Source: Pontibacterium sp049599735 (GTDB lineage Bacteria; Pseudomonadota; Gammaproteobacteria; Pseudomonadales; Balneatricaceae). From it: DNA of 64,000 nt. Both the position numbers and the translations under genes were made by a program. The notes below the pieces were generated by a model that was given only the letters and a program-made list of their open reading frames with translations, had not been told where the DNA came from and searched no databases. Shown piece by piece: positions 50,867 through 59,883 of the stretch (positions within the stretch are counted from its first letter, which is position 1; each line of letters begins with the position of its first letter). The stretch spans positions 1 to 64,000 of the forward strand of contig JBMYOX010000001.1 in NCBI GenBank assembly GCA_049599735.1, written 5' to 3'.

Positions 50867-53287
50867 TTACACATCAAGGTTCGATACGCTGAGCGCATTC
50901 GATTCGATAAAGGCACGGCGGGGTTCAACTTCATCACCCATCAGTGTGGTGAACAGCTGATCTGCCGCGATAGCATCATCAATAGTGACTTGCAGCATAC
51001 GGCGATGATCCGGATCCATGGTGGTTTCCCACAGCTGATCCGGGTTCATCTCACCCAGTCCTTTGTAGCGCTGAATACTATGCCCGCGACGGGAAAGGTC
51101 CAGCAACCAGTTAAGACCTTCTTCAAAATCGGTCAGATCTTTACGACGTTCGCCACGTTGCAGGTAAGCGCCGGGCTCTATCAGATCCCGCAGGGTGATA
51201 CCCATATCAGTGATTTTCTGATATTCACGCGACTTGAAGAAATCACCATCAAAGGTGTAATCATGATCAACACTGTGCTGAGTCACAACCACACGTGGCA
51301 CGAACTGACTGCGCTCTTTATCTTCATCAACCGCACAACGATACTGTATCGCCTTGTCGCTGACGGTAGCCAGTTCATCGTCCAGTAAATCACACCAGGC
51401 AGAAACCGCTTCTTCATCGGATAAAGATTCAATGTCCAGACGAGGAATAGCTAACATCGCCTTAAGTGCTACACCCGAATACAGACGACTGAGGCGGCTG
51501 ATATTGCGTGAAACGGTACGGTATTCCTGAACAATTTTCTCCAACTCTACACCGGTAATACCGGGCGCCTGAGGATTGACGTGCAGATTGGTATTATCCA
51601 GCGCACCCTGAAGCAGGTAGTTATCCAGGGCTTCGTCATCCTTCAGATACTGCTCCTGCTTACCTTTTTTAATTTTGTACAAAGGCGGCTGAGCAATATA
51701 CACATAACCACGTTCAATCAGTTCCGGCATCTGACGGAAGAAGAACGTCAGCAGCAGGGTGCGAATATGAGAGCCATCCACGTCCGCATCGGTCATGATA
51801 ATAATGTGGTGATAACGCAGCTTATCCGGATTGTATTCTTCCCGTCCGATACCACAGCCCAGCGCCGTAATCAGCGTACCTACTTCAGCAGAAGTCAGCA
51901 TCTTGTCAAAGCGTGCTTTTTCGACGTTCAGAATTTTACCTTTCAGCGGCAAGATAGCCTGCGTTTTACGGGCACGACCTTGCTTGGCTGAACCGCCAGC
52001 GGAGTCACCCTCCACCAGGTACAGTTCAGAAAGGGCAGGATCTTTTTCCTGACAATCGGCCAGTTTACCGGGCAAACCGGCAATATCCAGTGCACCTTTA
52101 CGGCGGGTCATTTCACGGGCTTTACGGGCTGCTTCACGGGCACGGGCCGCATCAATCATCTTAGAGACAACTGCTTTAGCATCAGCCGGATTTTCCTGCA
52201 GGAACTCAACCAGTTTCTCACCCATGACCTGTTCAACCGCTGTTTTTACTTCGGAAGATACCAGCTTGTCTTTGGTCTGAGAGGAGAACTTAGGATCGGG
52301 CACTTTAACAGAAATAATAGCAGTCAGACCTTCACGGCTATCATCGCCGGTAGTGCTGACTTTACCATTTTTATTCATGCCTTCAGATTCAATGTAAGCA
52401 TTCAGGCAGCGGGTCAGCGCGGTACGGAAACCTGACAGGTGGGCACCACCATCTCGCTGAGGAATATTGTTGGTAAAGCAATGAATGCTTTCCTGAAAGC
52501 TGTCATTCCACTGCATTGCCACTTCAACACCCACACCATTTTCATGCATGGCAGTGAAGTGAAAAATATTATTAACTGTGGTCTTTTTGCTGTTAAGAAA
52601 CTCAACAAACGCCGCCAGGCCACCTTCATAAGAGAACACATCTTCCCGACCACTGCGCTCGTCTTTTAAAACAATACGCACACCTGAGTTCAGGAACGAT
52701 AATTCCCGAAGTCGTTTAGCCAGGATGTCGTACTGAAAAGCGATGTTTTTAAAGGTCAGTTCAGACGGGAAAAAGCGGACCGCTGTACCACTGCTATCCG
52801 TTTCACCCACAACGGTAAGGGGTGCCTGAGGCACGCCGTGAACATAGGTTTGCTCATGCAACTCGCCATTACGACGAACCGTCAGACGAAGTTCACTGGA
52901 TAACGCATTAACCACCGAAACCCCAACACCATGCAAACCGCCGGAAACCTTGTAGCTGTTATCATCAAATTTACCACCGGCATGTAATACCGTCATGATC
53001 ACTTCGGCAGCAGACACACCTTCTTCTTCATGGATATCGGTTGGGATGCCCCGGCCGTTATCCGATACAGAAACACTTTCATCCGGATGAATAACAACAT
53101 TAATCTCGCTACAGAAACCAGCCAGCGCCTCATCAATCGAGTTATCAACGATCTCAAACACCATATGATGCAAGCCGGTGCCATCATCTGTATCGCCGAT
53201 ATACATGCCAGGGCGCTTTCTTACCGCATCAAGGCCTTTAAGTACCTTAATACTGGAAGAATCATAGTTCTGGTTATCATCGCTCAT
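50867..53287 (-). CDS. gyrB: DNA gyrase subunit B
   Basis: ATPase subunit of DNA gyrase, 806 residues. The GHKL ATPase domain (about 1-220) has EIVDNSIDEALAG and GRGIPTD. Transducer domain (about 220-390). TOPRIM domain (about 415-530) with LVEGDSAGGSAKQGR and DADVDGSHIRTLLLTF. The C-terminal tail ends in ESNALSVSNLDV. Full-length gammaproteobacterial form, including the insert after TOPRIM. recF lies 17 nt upstream on the same strand. Confidence 0.98.
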   Translation of the reverse strand: MSDDNQNYDSSSIKVLKGLDAVRKRPGMYIGDTDDGTGLHHMVFEIVDNSIDEALAGFCSEINVVIHPDESVSVSDNGRGIPTDIHEEEGVSAAEVIMTVLHAGGKFDDNSYKVSGGLHGVGVSVVNALSSELRLTVRRNGELHEQTYVHGVPQAPLTVVGETDSSGTAVRFFPSELTFKNIAFQYDILAKRLRELSFLNSGVRIVLKDERSGREDVFSYEGGLAAFVEFLNSKKTTVNNIFHFTAMHENGVGVEVAMQWNDSFQESIHCFTNNIPQRDGGAHLSGFRTALTRCLNAYIESEGMNKNGKVSTTGDDSREGLTAIISVKVPDPKFSSQTKDKLVSSEVKTAVEQVMGEKLVEFLQENPADAKAVVSKMIDAARAREAARKAREMTRRKGALDIAGLPGKLADCQEKDPALSELYLVEGDSAGGSAKQGRARKTQAILPLKGKILNVEKARFDKMLTSAEVGTLITALGCGIGREEYNPDKLRYHHIIIMTDADVDGSHIRTLLLTFFFRQMPELIERGYVYIAQPPLYKIKKGKQEQYLKDDEALDNYLLQGALDNTNLHVNPQAPGITGVELEKIVQEYRTVSRNISRLSRLYSGVALKAMLAIPRLDIESLSDEEAVSAWCDLLDDELATVSDKAIQYRCAVDEDKERSQFVPRVVVTQHSVDHDYTFDGDFFKSREYQKITDMGITLRDLIEPGAYLQRGERRKDLTDFEEGLNWLLDLSRRGHSIQRYKGLGEMNPDQLWETTMDPDHRRMLQVTIDDAIAADQLFTTLMGDEVEPRRAFIESNALSVSNLDV

Positions 53288-53304
53288 TCAAGTCTCCAAA
53301 CGCG

Positions 53305-54393
53305 TTATAAAGGCGTTATGTTTCCATCATTAATACTGAAATGTGCCACATCTGTCTGTTCCTGCCACTGGTAAGCCAGTGAACCGGGATCCACACAGGT
53401 AATGAAACATTGACTCGCCATCTCTTCGATAAACTGACAGAAGAGGTGGCAGTGTGCTGAATCTAATTCAGACGGCAGGTCGTCTATCAGATAAATACAG
53501 GGACGTCCTGTCATCTGATAAAACAAAGACCCTTGTGCCAGCTTAAGGGCACTGACCGCCAGTTTTTTCTGACCCCGTGACAACCGCTCTGTCGCAGCAT
53601 AGCCATCGGCTTTAATTTTCAAATCGGCACGCTGTGGGCCTATGCCGGTAAAACCCTGCCTCAAATCACGCTCAAAGCCGCCGGACAAGATTTCATCTAA
53701 TGGACGTTTTGTATCCCATCCGGCTGAAAAACGCAGCTCCAGCGACAAACCGGGCAGTAAACGTCCTGCAATACGATAAAATTCGGGCTTTAGTCGTTCA
53801 AGATACTCTTGTCTTAACCGCGTAAGCTGCTCAGAAAAGGTAATAAATTCGTGATCCCAGGCAGCCCGCATGCGATGGTCAATTTTACCACATTTCAGCA
53901 AGCTGTTCCGTTGTTTAAGTACTCTTCTGAAGGCCCGCCAGAGCTGTATAAAGGCTTTGTCCGCATGAAACACCCCCCAATCTATAAACTGGCGTCGAAT
54001 CGCAGGGGAACCATCCAGTATATCAAAAGTGGCCGAATCAATAACCTGCAAAGGCACCAGTTCAACCAGCGTTGCCAGATCAATATCTGAACCGGCAAAA
54101 CGCATACGGGCACTGCCTTCAACCGTGCGCTCGACACCAAGCGCCTGGACTTTGGCCTGCGCCAAAGGATCAATCTGAGAAAATACAGTCGCGACGGTTT
54201 CACCCGTGCTGATCAGGTATCTGGATTTGCTGGTACGAAAAGAGCGGGTTAATCCCAGCAAATGAATCGCTTCAAGCACACTGGTTTTACCGCTGCCATT
54301 AGGCCCGGAAAGAATATTGATACGTGCAGCAGGTGCAAAATCCACTGAGTTGAGGTTTCGCACCGCCTGGATATGCAGCCTGGAAATGGTCAT
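53305..54393 (-). CDS. recF: Recombination mediator RecF
   Basis: SMC-like ATPase that loads RecA at gaps during replication repair. The 362-residue protein has Walker A GPNGSGKTS near residue 30, the signature LSRGQKKL and Walker B YLIDDLPSELD. Located between dnaN and gyrB in the classic dnaA-dnaN-recF-gyrB order. A 54-nt gap separates it from dnaN. Confidence 0.96.
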   Translation of the reverse strand: MTISRLHIQAVRNLNSVDFAPAARINILSGPNGSGKTSVLEAIHLLGLTRSFRTSKSRYLISTGETVATVFSQIDPLAQAKVQALGVERTVEGSARMRFAGSDIDLATLVELVPLQVIDSATFDILDGSPAIRRQFIDWGVFHADKAFIQLWRAFRRVLKQRNSLLKCGKIDHRMRAAWDHEFITFSEQLTRLRQEYLERLKPEFYRIAGRLLPGLSLELRFSAGWDTKRPLDEILSGGFERDLRQGFTGIGPQRADLKIKADGYAATERLSRGQKKLAVSALKLAQGSLFYQMTGRPCIYLIDDLPSELDSAHCHLFCQFIEEMASQCFITCVDPGSLAYQWQEQTDVAHFSINDGNITPL

Positions 54394-54447
54394 TCGGCGT
54401 AAGGAGAAAAGCCGGTCTGCCTGAAAGTGGCAACCGGCTCAGTTCCG

Positions 54448-55551
54448 CTACATGCGCATGGGCATAACAACGTAGAGCGTACCGTCTTCATCAAAGCTTT
54501 GTACAAGGGCGCTGCTGTTCGGGTCTGACAAGGTCAGACGCACCACATCAGTGGTCAGGATCGACAAAACATCCAACAGGTAGTTAACGTTAAAGCCGAT
54601 CTCAACCGAATCGCCCTGATAGTCCACCGCCACGGTTTCTTCCGCTTCTTCCTGTTCAGGGTTATTTGCCATCACCTGCAGAAAACCACTGGACAGCGAC
54701 AGGCGTACCCCCCGGTACTTCTCGTTAGAAAGGATCGCGATACGGCTGAAGACCTGACGTAATTCCTGGCGATCACCCAGCATGACTTTGTCACCATTGC
54801 TGGGAATGACACGCTGATAATCCGGAAATTTTCCATCGACCAGTTTAGAGGTGAAAATGAAGTCACCCACATGGGCACGAATATGCGTTGCCCCTACAAT
54901 CAGTTTCAGATCCTCTTCGCCCTGTTGTAACAAACGGGCAAGCTCCAGAATGCCTTTGCGTGGCACAATGATCTGGTGCTGAATGGCCGGATCAACGCTG
55001 ACATCCGTTACACAGGTTGCCAGGCGGTGTCCGTCAGTGGACACCGTACGTAACTGACCATTCGCAATTTCGAGTAGCATGCCATTCAGATAATAACGTA
55101 CATCCTGCTGGGCCATGGAAAAGGCTGTTTTGTCAATCAGGTGCCGCATCTGCCCCTGGGCCAGTGACAGATCAAACGTTTCCGGGCCATCCTCGACATT
55201 CGGAAATTCTGCCGCAGGCAGGGTCGAGAGTGTAAAGCGACTGCGCCCGGACTTAATAATCATTTTCTGATCAGACAGCGCCAGCTCAATGACCGCTGAA
55301 TCAGACAGAGACTTACAAATATCCATCAGCTTACGGGCCGGTACAGTAACAGAACCGGCTTCAGCAGGCTCATCCAGCGTCACCCGGCCAACCAGTTCAA
55401 CCTCCAGGTCAGTACCGGTCAGCGATAACTGATCACCTTCAGCGACCAGCAATATATTAGCCAGTACCGGCATGGTTTGACGACGTTCAACAACGCCTGC
55501 GACCAGTTGCAAAGGTTTGATTAACGCTTCACGCGCAATAACAAATCTCAT
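54448..55551 (-). CDS. dnaN: DNA polymerase III beta sliding clamp
   Basis: Ring-shaped clamp that tethers DNA polymerase III. The 367-residue protein has the three repeated clamp domains (MRFVIAREALIKPLQLVAGVV at the start) and ends with the conserved LYVVMPMRM. 31 nt downstream of dnaA. Confidence 0.98.
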   Translation of the reverse strand: MRFVIAREALIKPLQLVAGVVERRQTMPVLANILLVAEGDQLSLTGTDLEVELVGRVTLDEPAEAGSVTVPARKLMDICKSLSDSAVIELALSDQKMIIKSGRSRFTLSTLPAAEFPNVEDGPETFDLSLAQGQMRHLIDKTAFSMAQQDVRYYLNGMLLEIANGQLRTVSTDGHRLATCVTDVSVDPAIQHQIIVPRKGILELARLLQQGEEDLKLIVGATHIRAHVGDFIFTSKLVDGKFPDYQRVIPSNGDKVMLGDRQELRQVFSRIAILSNEKYRGVRLSLSSGFLQVMANNPEQEEAEETVAVDYQGDSVEIGFNVNYLLDVLSILTTDVVRLTLSDPNSSALVQSFDEDGTLYVVMPMRM

Positions 55552-55582
55552 CGGTTATCCACCTTAAAATCGAACGGTACGA

Positions 55583-57163
55583 CTACGCAGTTAAATGGCG
55601 TAGTAAATTTTTATAATCTTCCCGAATATCCGTATCAGACTCTCTGAGCTCCTTTATCTTTCGACAACCATGGAGCACGGTAGTGTGATCACGTCCTCCG
55701 AACGCATTACCAATCTCAGGCAGACTGTGATTGGTTAATTCCTTTGACAAACTCATAGCAACTTGTCGGGGCCGGGCAATAGAACGGCTCCTGCGTTTGG
55801 AGAGTAAATCCGACATCTTTATTTTGTAGTAATCGGCTACAACACGTTGAATATTATCAATACTAACCTGTTTATCCTGCAATGCCAGCAGGTCTTTTAA
55901 GGATTCCTTGATAAAAGGAATCGTGATGGCACTCCCTGTGAAGTGGGCATTAGCGATCACCCGTTTCAAGGCACCTTCCAGTTCCCGAACATTCGAGCGG
56001 ATTTTTTGTGCCAGAAAGAAAGCCGCATCATCCGGCAGGGGTACCTGGGCCTCGACGGCTTTACGCATAATAATAGCCACGCGGGTTTCCAGCTCAGGCG
56101 GCTCGATAGCCACCGTCAGACCCCAGCCAAAACGTGATTTCAGCCTTTCTTCGACGCCTTTCAGCTCCTTTGGATAATGGTCACTGGTCAGAATCATCTG
56201 TTGACCGCCTTCAAGCAACGCATTAAACGTATGGAAGAACTCATCCTGGGAGCGTTCTTTCCCGGCAAAGAACTGAATATCATCAATCAGCAAAGCGTCC
56301 ACAGAGCGGTAATGCCGCTTGAAGTCATTAATCGCATTTAATTGTAGTGCCTTAACCATATCAGCCACAAAACGCTCCGAATGCAGATATACAATCTTGG
56401 CATTAGGGTTGTACTTGCGCATTTCGTTGCCTACAGCATGCATAAGGTGGGTTTTACCCAGACCTACACCACCATAAATAAACAACGGGTTATAAGAGCT
56501 GCCCGGATTATCAGCAACTTGTCTGGCAGCAGCTAACGCCAGTTGGTTTGATTTACCCTGAACAAAAGACTCAAAGGTAAACGAAGCATTCAGATTAGAC
56601 TGATGCCTTAATCCGCCTTCAACTTCGACCATGCGTTCAGCAACCGTTGACGGTGCGGGTCTCGACATTGAAGGTGTCGGACCGGCCTCATGTCTTAGCG
56701 GTAATTCCGGTTGAGAGCTGTCAATGTGTGAGAAATAAGGCTCCCGGGACGGGGATGCTATGATTGTTTCCGCAGGTTCAGCGACCGGAGCAGCCCTTTC
56801 TGTAAAAACAGCAGCCGGTTCAACGGGCGGTGGTGCAGCAGGCGCAGGCTCAGGCGAAGAAACCGGTGCCGGGTAAGGCCTTGCAGGCATTGCCGGGCGT
56901 TGGCGTGTTATACGGGAGCCGGCACCTACCTCAAGCCGCACAACCGCACTGATATCACCACTGACATCAGACACAATCTGGCGAATGCGGGCAAGGAATT
57001 TATCACTGACCCAGTCCTTCACAAACCGGTTGGGTGCCAGCAAGACCAGATCATGCCCGCTTTCAGGGGAAACCTTAAGCGGCCGGATCCAGGTGTTGTA
57101 TTGCTGAGCAGGGAATTCTTCCTGAAGGCTCTGCAAACAGCGATTCCACAACTCCAACGACAT
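55583..57163 (-). CDS. dnaA: Replication initiator DnaA
   Basis: Binds DnaA boxes and melts oriC. The 526-residue protein is longer than E. coli DnaA because of a Pro/Ala/Glu-rich domain II (about 100-190). Domain I (1-90) begins MSLELWNRCLQSLQEE. Domain III AAA+ (about 195-400) has Walker A GGVGLGKTH and DALLIDDIQFFAGK. Domain IV (about 430-526) has the box-binding signature GRDHTTVLHGCRKI. The promoter region upstream carries DnaA boxes, suggesting autoregulation. Confidence 0.98.
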   Translation of the reverse strand: MSLELWNRCLQSLQEEFPAQQYNTWIRPLKVSPESGHDLVLLAPNRFVKDWVSDKFLARIRQIVSDVSGDISAVVRLEVGAGSRITRQRPAMPARPYPAPVSSPEPAPAAPPPVEPAAVFTERAAPVAEPAETIIASPSREPYFSHIDSSQPELPLRHEAGPTPSMSRPAPSTVAERMVEVEGGLRHQSNLNASFTFESFVQGKSNQLALAAARQVADNPGSSYNPLFIYGGVGLGKTHLMHAVGNEMRKYNPNAKIVYLHSERFVADMVKALQLNAINDFKRHYRSVDALLIDDIQFFAGKERSQDEFFHTFNALLEGGQQMILTSDHYPKELKGVEERLKSRFGWGLTVAIEPPELETRVAIIMRKAVEAQVPLPDDAAFFLAQKIRSNVRELEGALKRVIANAHFTGSAITIPFIKESLKDLLALQDKQVSIDNIQRVVADYYKIKMSDLLSKRRSRSIARPRQVAMSLSKELTNHSLPEIGNAFGGRDHTTVLHGCRKIKELRESDTDIREDYKNLLRHLTA

Positions 57164-57216
57164 ATAGATAAGGCTCCCATCTTAAAGCCGGTATTGATTT
57201 TAGAAGTGTTGACAAT

Positions 57217-57246
57217 TTTATCCTCAAGCCAACGACTTATCCACAA
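57217..57246 (-). promoter_or_regulatory. dnaA promoter overlapping two DnaA boxes
   Basis: On the minus strand TTGTGG (57246-57241) and GATAAA (57222-57217), spaced 18 bp, form a plausible promoter. The perfect DnaA box overlaps the -35 and the one-mismatch box overlaps the -10, so DnaA binding would repress its own gene. Confidence 0.55.
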
Positions 57247-57499
57247 ACAAATGTATTTTCTTAAAAATATTCACAAACCCCGGCAGAGCGGAAAAACAGC
57301 GGCAATAAAAGGATGCTGAATAAAAAATCAGACTAAATTATAAAATTTCACCCACCTGCCTTACACACCATTACTCACAGAATAATTATTTAATAAATAA
57401 AGGCATTATCTGTTTTTCAACAAATTATTAACAAAAGAGCACTTCGGGACTTCTTCTGGCTGGTTCTGCCATCTGGCTTATATTTGTCCAAATAAAGGC

Positions 57500-57528
57500 T
57501 TGAATAAGCCCGGCAAACCCCCTAGAAT
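57500..57528 (+). promoter_or_regulatory. rpmH promoter
   Basis: TTGAAT (57500-57505) and TAGAAT (57523-57528), spaced exactly 17 bp, form a good sigma-70 promoter 69 nt before rpmH, reading away from dnaA. Confidence 0.72.
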
Positions 57529-57597
57529 TCGCCCTCTAATTTTTACCGTGCTGATACTCAGGCACTAAACTACAACGAGTGTTAGTAGGACTGACCA

Positions 57598-57732
57598 ATG
57601 AAAAGAACATTCCAACCCAGCGTATTAAAACGTAAACGTACTCACGGCTTCCGTGCTCGCATGGCAACCAAAAATGGTCGTCAGCTGATTAACCGTCGCC
57701 GTGCTAAAGGCCGTAAGCGTCTGGCAGCCTAA
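57598..57732 (+). CDS. rpmH: Ribosomal protein L34
   Basis: A 44-residue, highly basic protein starting MKRTFQPSVLKRKRTHGFRA and ending RRRAKGRKRLAA, a nearly invariant L34 sequence. GTAGGA lies before the ATG. The first gene of the rpmH-rnpA-yidC run and one flank of oriC. Confidence 0.98.
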   Translation: MKRTFQPSVLKRKRTHGFRARMATKNGRQLINRRRAKGRKRLAA

Positions 57733-57761
57733 TGGCGAGCCAAACAGGTCTGGTTATTTGA

Positions 57762-58142
57762 ATGCCTACATTCGGATACCCTCGCGAGTTAAGAATTCTG
57801 ACTGGCGAGGGCTTTCAGAAAGTATTCAGTAATGCCTCACTGAAAGTACCAGACCAACATCTTCTCATTCTTGCCCGTCCTAACGGACTCGATCATCCTC
57901 GCATCGGGTTTGTCATATCCAAAAAAAATGTTCGTCTTGCGGTGCAACGCAACCGCGTTCGGCGTATCATTCGCGAATCTTATCGCCTGAATCAGCACCA
58001 TTTACCTCCGGTTGATATCGTGGTCCTCGCCAGACGTGGACTGGATGGTCTTGAATCTGAAGCGCTGCACAAATTAAGCTCTAAGTGCTGGTCGCGGCTA
58101 AGAAAAAAAGTCAAACAGCGCACAAACACAAAAAACGGTTAA
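57762..58142 (+). CDS. rnpA: Ribonuclease P protein component
   Basis: The small basic protein that aids the RNase P RNA in tRNA 5' processing. The 126-residue protein has the signature RIGFVISKKNVRLAVQRNRVRRIIRES. Located 29 nt after rpmH. The usual next gene, yidD, is missing: yidC begins 3 nt after this stop. Confidence 0.95.
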   Translation: MPTFGYPRELRILTGEGFQKVFSNASLKVPDQHLLILARPNGLDHPRIGFVISKKNVRLAVQRNRVRRIIRESYRLNQHHLPPVDIVVLARRGLDGLESEALHKLSSKCWSRLRKKVKQRTNTKNG

Positions 58143-58145
58143 CCC

Positions 58146-59822
58146 ATGGATGTACAACGAATCATACTGATCACTGCAATGGCCCTGATCTCTTACATGG
58201 TCGTTCTGCAGTGGAACGAAGACTACGGTCAAACTTCCGTCGTAGCTGAACAGGCAGTCACTTCTGTTTCTGCTTATAACAATGTTGCGGTAGAAACTGA
58301 TCTGCCTGTCTCTGAGAAAGAGCGCGCCAGCGCCGGTGCAGATGTGCCAGGCACAGGTACTGTTGCTACTAATGCTCAGGGCCAGTTAGTGACTGTTAAT
58401 ACTGACGTACTGAATGTCATCATTGACACTCAGGGCGGCGATATTATTCAGGTTTCATTGCCCGCACATAAGGCTAACCTCGGTTCTGAGCTGCCTTTTG
58501 TCTTGCTGGAGCAGACCGGCAACCGCACTTATGTCTCCCAAAGTGGCCTGGTAGGTCGCGATGGTCCGGATGCCAACGCAGAAGGACGCCCGGCTTATTC
58601 TGTGGGTGCCGCAACCTACGCGCTTAATGGTCAGGATGAAATCACCGTTGACCTGAGCCACACCGATACTAAAGGTGTGAAAATCACCAAGCGTTATACC
58701 TTCACTAAAGGCTCTTACCGCGTTGGTTTGTCTTATATCGTAGACAATACTTCTGCACAGGCCTGGCAGGCGAATCTCTTTGGTCAGATTAAACGTGACT
58801 CAAGCGAAGACCCAACCTCCAGCACAGAAATGGGCATGCAGTCCTACCTGGGTGCTGTTTTCTCTACGGTCACGGATAACTATCAGAAAATCGATTTTGA
58901 TGACATGGATGAGAAGGCGTTCAAAGAAACCTCATCCGATGGTTATGTTGCTTTTGTTCAGCATTACTTTGTCAGCGCATGGATTCCTGAGCCCGGTGCA
59001 GAGTACAGCTACAAGTCTCGCAAGCTGAATAACAACTACATAATGGGCTTTATTTCACCGGACTTTATCGTACAGCCGGGCGAAACTAAGACAGTGAGCG
59101 CTCACTTCTATGCAGGTCCTAAAGATCAGGATCAGATGGTAGCGGCATCCGAAAACCTTAAGCTGACCGTTGATTACGGCTGGTTGTGGTGGGTAGCTTC
59201 TCCGCTGTACATGCTGCTGAAGTGGGTTTACAGCGTCCTGGGTAACTGGGGTCTGGCAATCATTGGTGTCACGGTTCTGGTTAAAGCTGCACTTTTCCAT
59301 CTGAATGCCAAGGCATTCCGGTCTATGGCGAAGATGCGTAAGTTTGGCCCTGAAATGGCACGCATGAAAGAGATGTATGGCGATGATCGTCAGAAGATGT
59401 CTCAGGAAATGATGAAGCTGTACCAGAAGGAGAAGATCAATCCTCTGGGTGGCTGTCTGCCAATCGTCGCTCAGATGCCTGTTTTCATCGCGCTGTACTG
59501 GGTACTGATGGAATCGGTGGAACTGCGCCATGCTGAATTCCTGTACCTGACTGACTTGTCGATTAAAGATCCATACTTCATCCTGCCGATTCTAATGGGT
59601 GCAAGTATGTTTATTCAGCAGTCACTGAACCCATCGCCACCAGACCCAATGCAGGCGAAGATCATGAAGATGCTGCCAATTGTCTTCACTTTCTTCTTCC
59701 TTTGGTTCCCGGCTGGTCTGACCCTGTACTGGGTAGTGAACAACGTACTGTCTATTGCACAACAGTATGTGATCAACAAGCAGATCGAAGGCAGTGGCCC
59801 CACGGTTGAACCACACAAATAA
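58146..59822 (+). CDS. yidC: Membrane protein insertase YidC
   Basis: Inserts and folds inner-membrane proteins alone or with SecYEG. The 558-residue Gram-negative form has an N-terminal helix (about 5-22), a large periplasmic domain (about 30-345) and a conserved five-helix core (about 355-550). The core includes NPLGGCLPIVAQMPVFIALYW and LTLYWVVNNVLSIAQQ. Separated from rnpA by 3 nt and followed by a terminator. Confidence 0.97.
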   Translation: MDVQRIILITAMALISYMVVLQWNEDYGQTSVVAEQAVTSVSAYNNVAVETDLPVSEKERASAGADVPGTGTVATNAQGQLVTVNTDVLNVIIDTQGGDIIQVSLPAHKANLGSELPFVLLEQTGNRTYVSQSGLVGRDGPDANAEGRPAYSVGAATYALNGQDEITVDLSHTDTKGVKITKRYTFTKGSYRVGLSYIVDNTSAQAWQANLFGQIKRDSSEDPTSSTEMGMQSYLGAVFSTVTDNYQKIDFDDMDEKAFKETSSDGYVAFVQHYFVSAWIPEPGAEYSYKSRKLNNNYIMGFISPDFIVQPGETKTVSAHFYAGPKDQDQMVAASENLKLTVDYGWLWWVASPLYMLLKWVYSVLGNWGLAIIGVTVLVKAALFHLNAKAFRSMAKMRKFGPEMARMKEMYGDDRQKMSQEMMKLYQKEKINPLGGCLPIVAQMPVFIALYWVLMESVELRHAEFLYLTDLSIKDPYFILPILMGASMFIQQSLNPSPPDPMQAKIMKMLPIVFTFFFLWFPAGLTLYWVVNNVLSIAQQYVINKQIEGSGPTVEPHK

Positions 59823-59835
59823 AGCTATCCCATAA

Positions 59836-59863
59836 CAAAAAGGCTCCTTCGGGAGCCTTTTTT
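59836..59863 (+). terminator. Terminator between yidC and mnmE
   Basis: AAAAGGCTCC (59837-59846) and GGAGCCTTTT pair around a UUCG-type tetraloop (59847-59850), followed by a T-run. A strong factor-independent terminator, so mnmE probably needs its own promoter or read-through. Confidence 0.88.
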
Positions 59864-59883
59864 AATTTTGATGGTGCAGATCT

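Larger units (their letters stand above)
57164..57597. other. oriC: Candidate replication origin oriC
   Basis: The 434-bp gap between divergent dnaA and rpmH is the known oriC place in Pseudomonas-type chromosomes. It holds a perfect DnaA box TTATCCACA (57237-57245) and one with a single mismatch, TTATCCTCA (57218-57226). Weaker two-mismatch candidates lie at 57267, 57371 and 57425. A long AT-rich stretch (about 57335-57435) could be the unwinding element. Gene context supports oriC strongly; the box count is low for a full origin. Confidence 0.75.
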
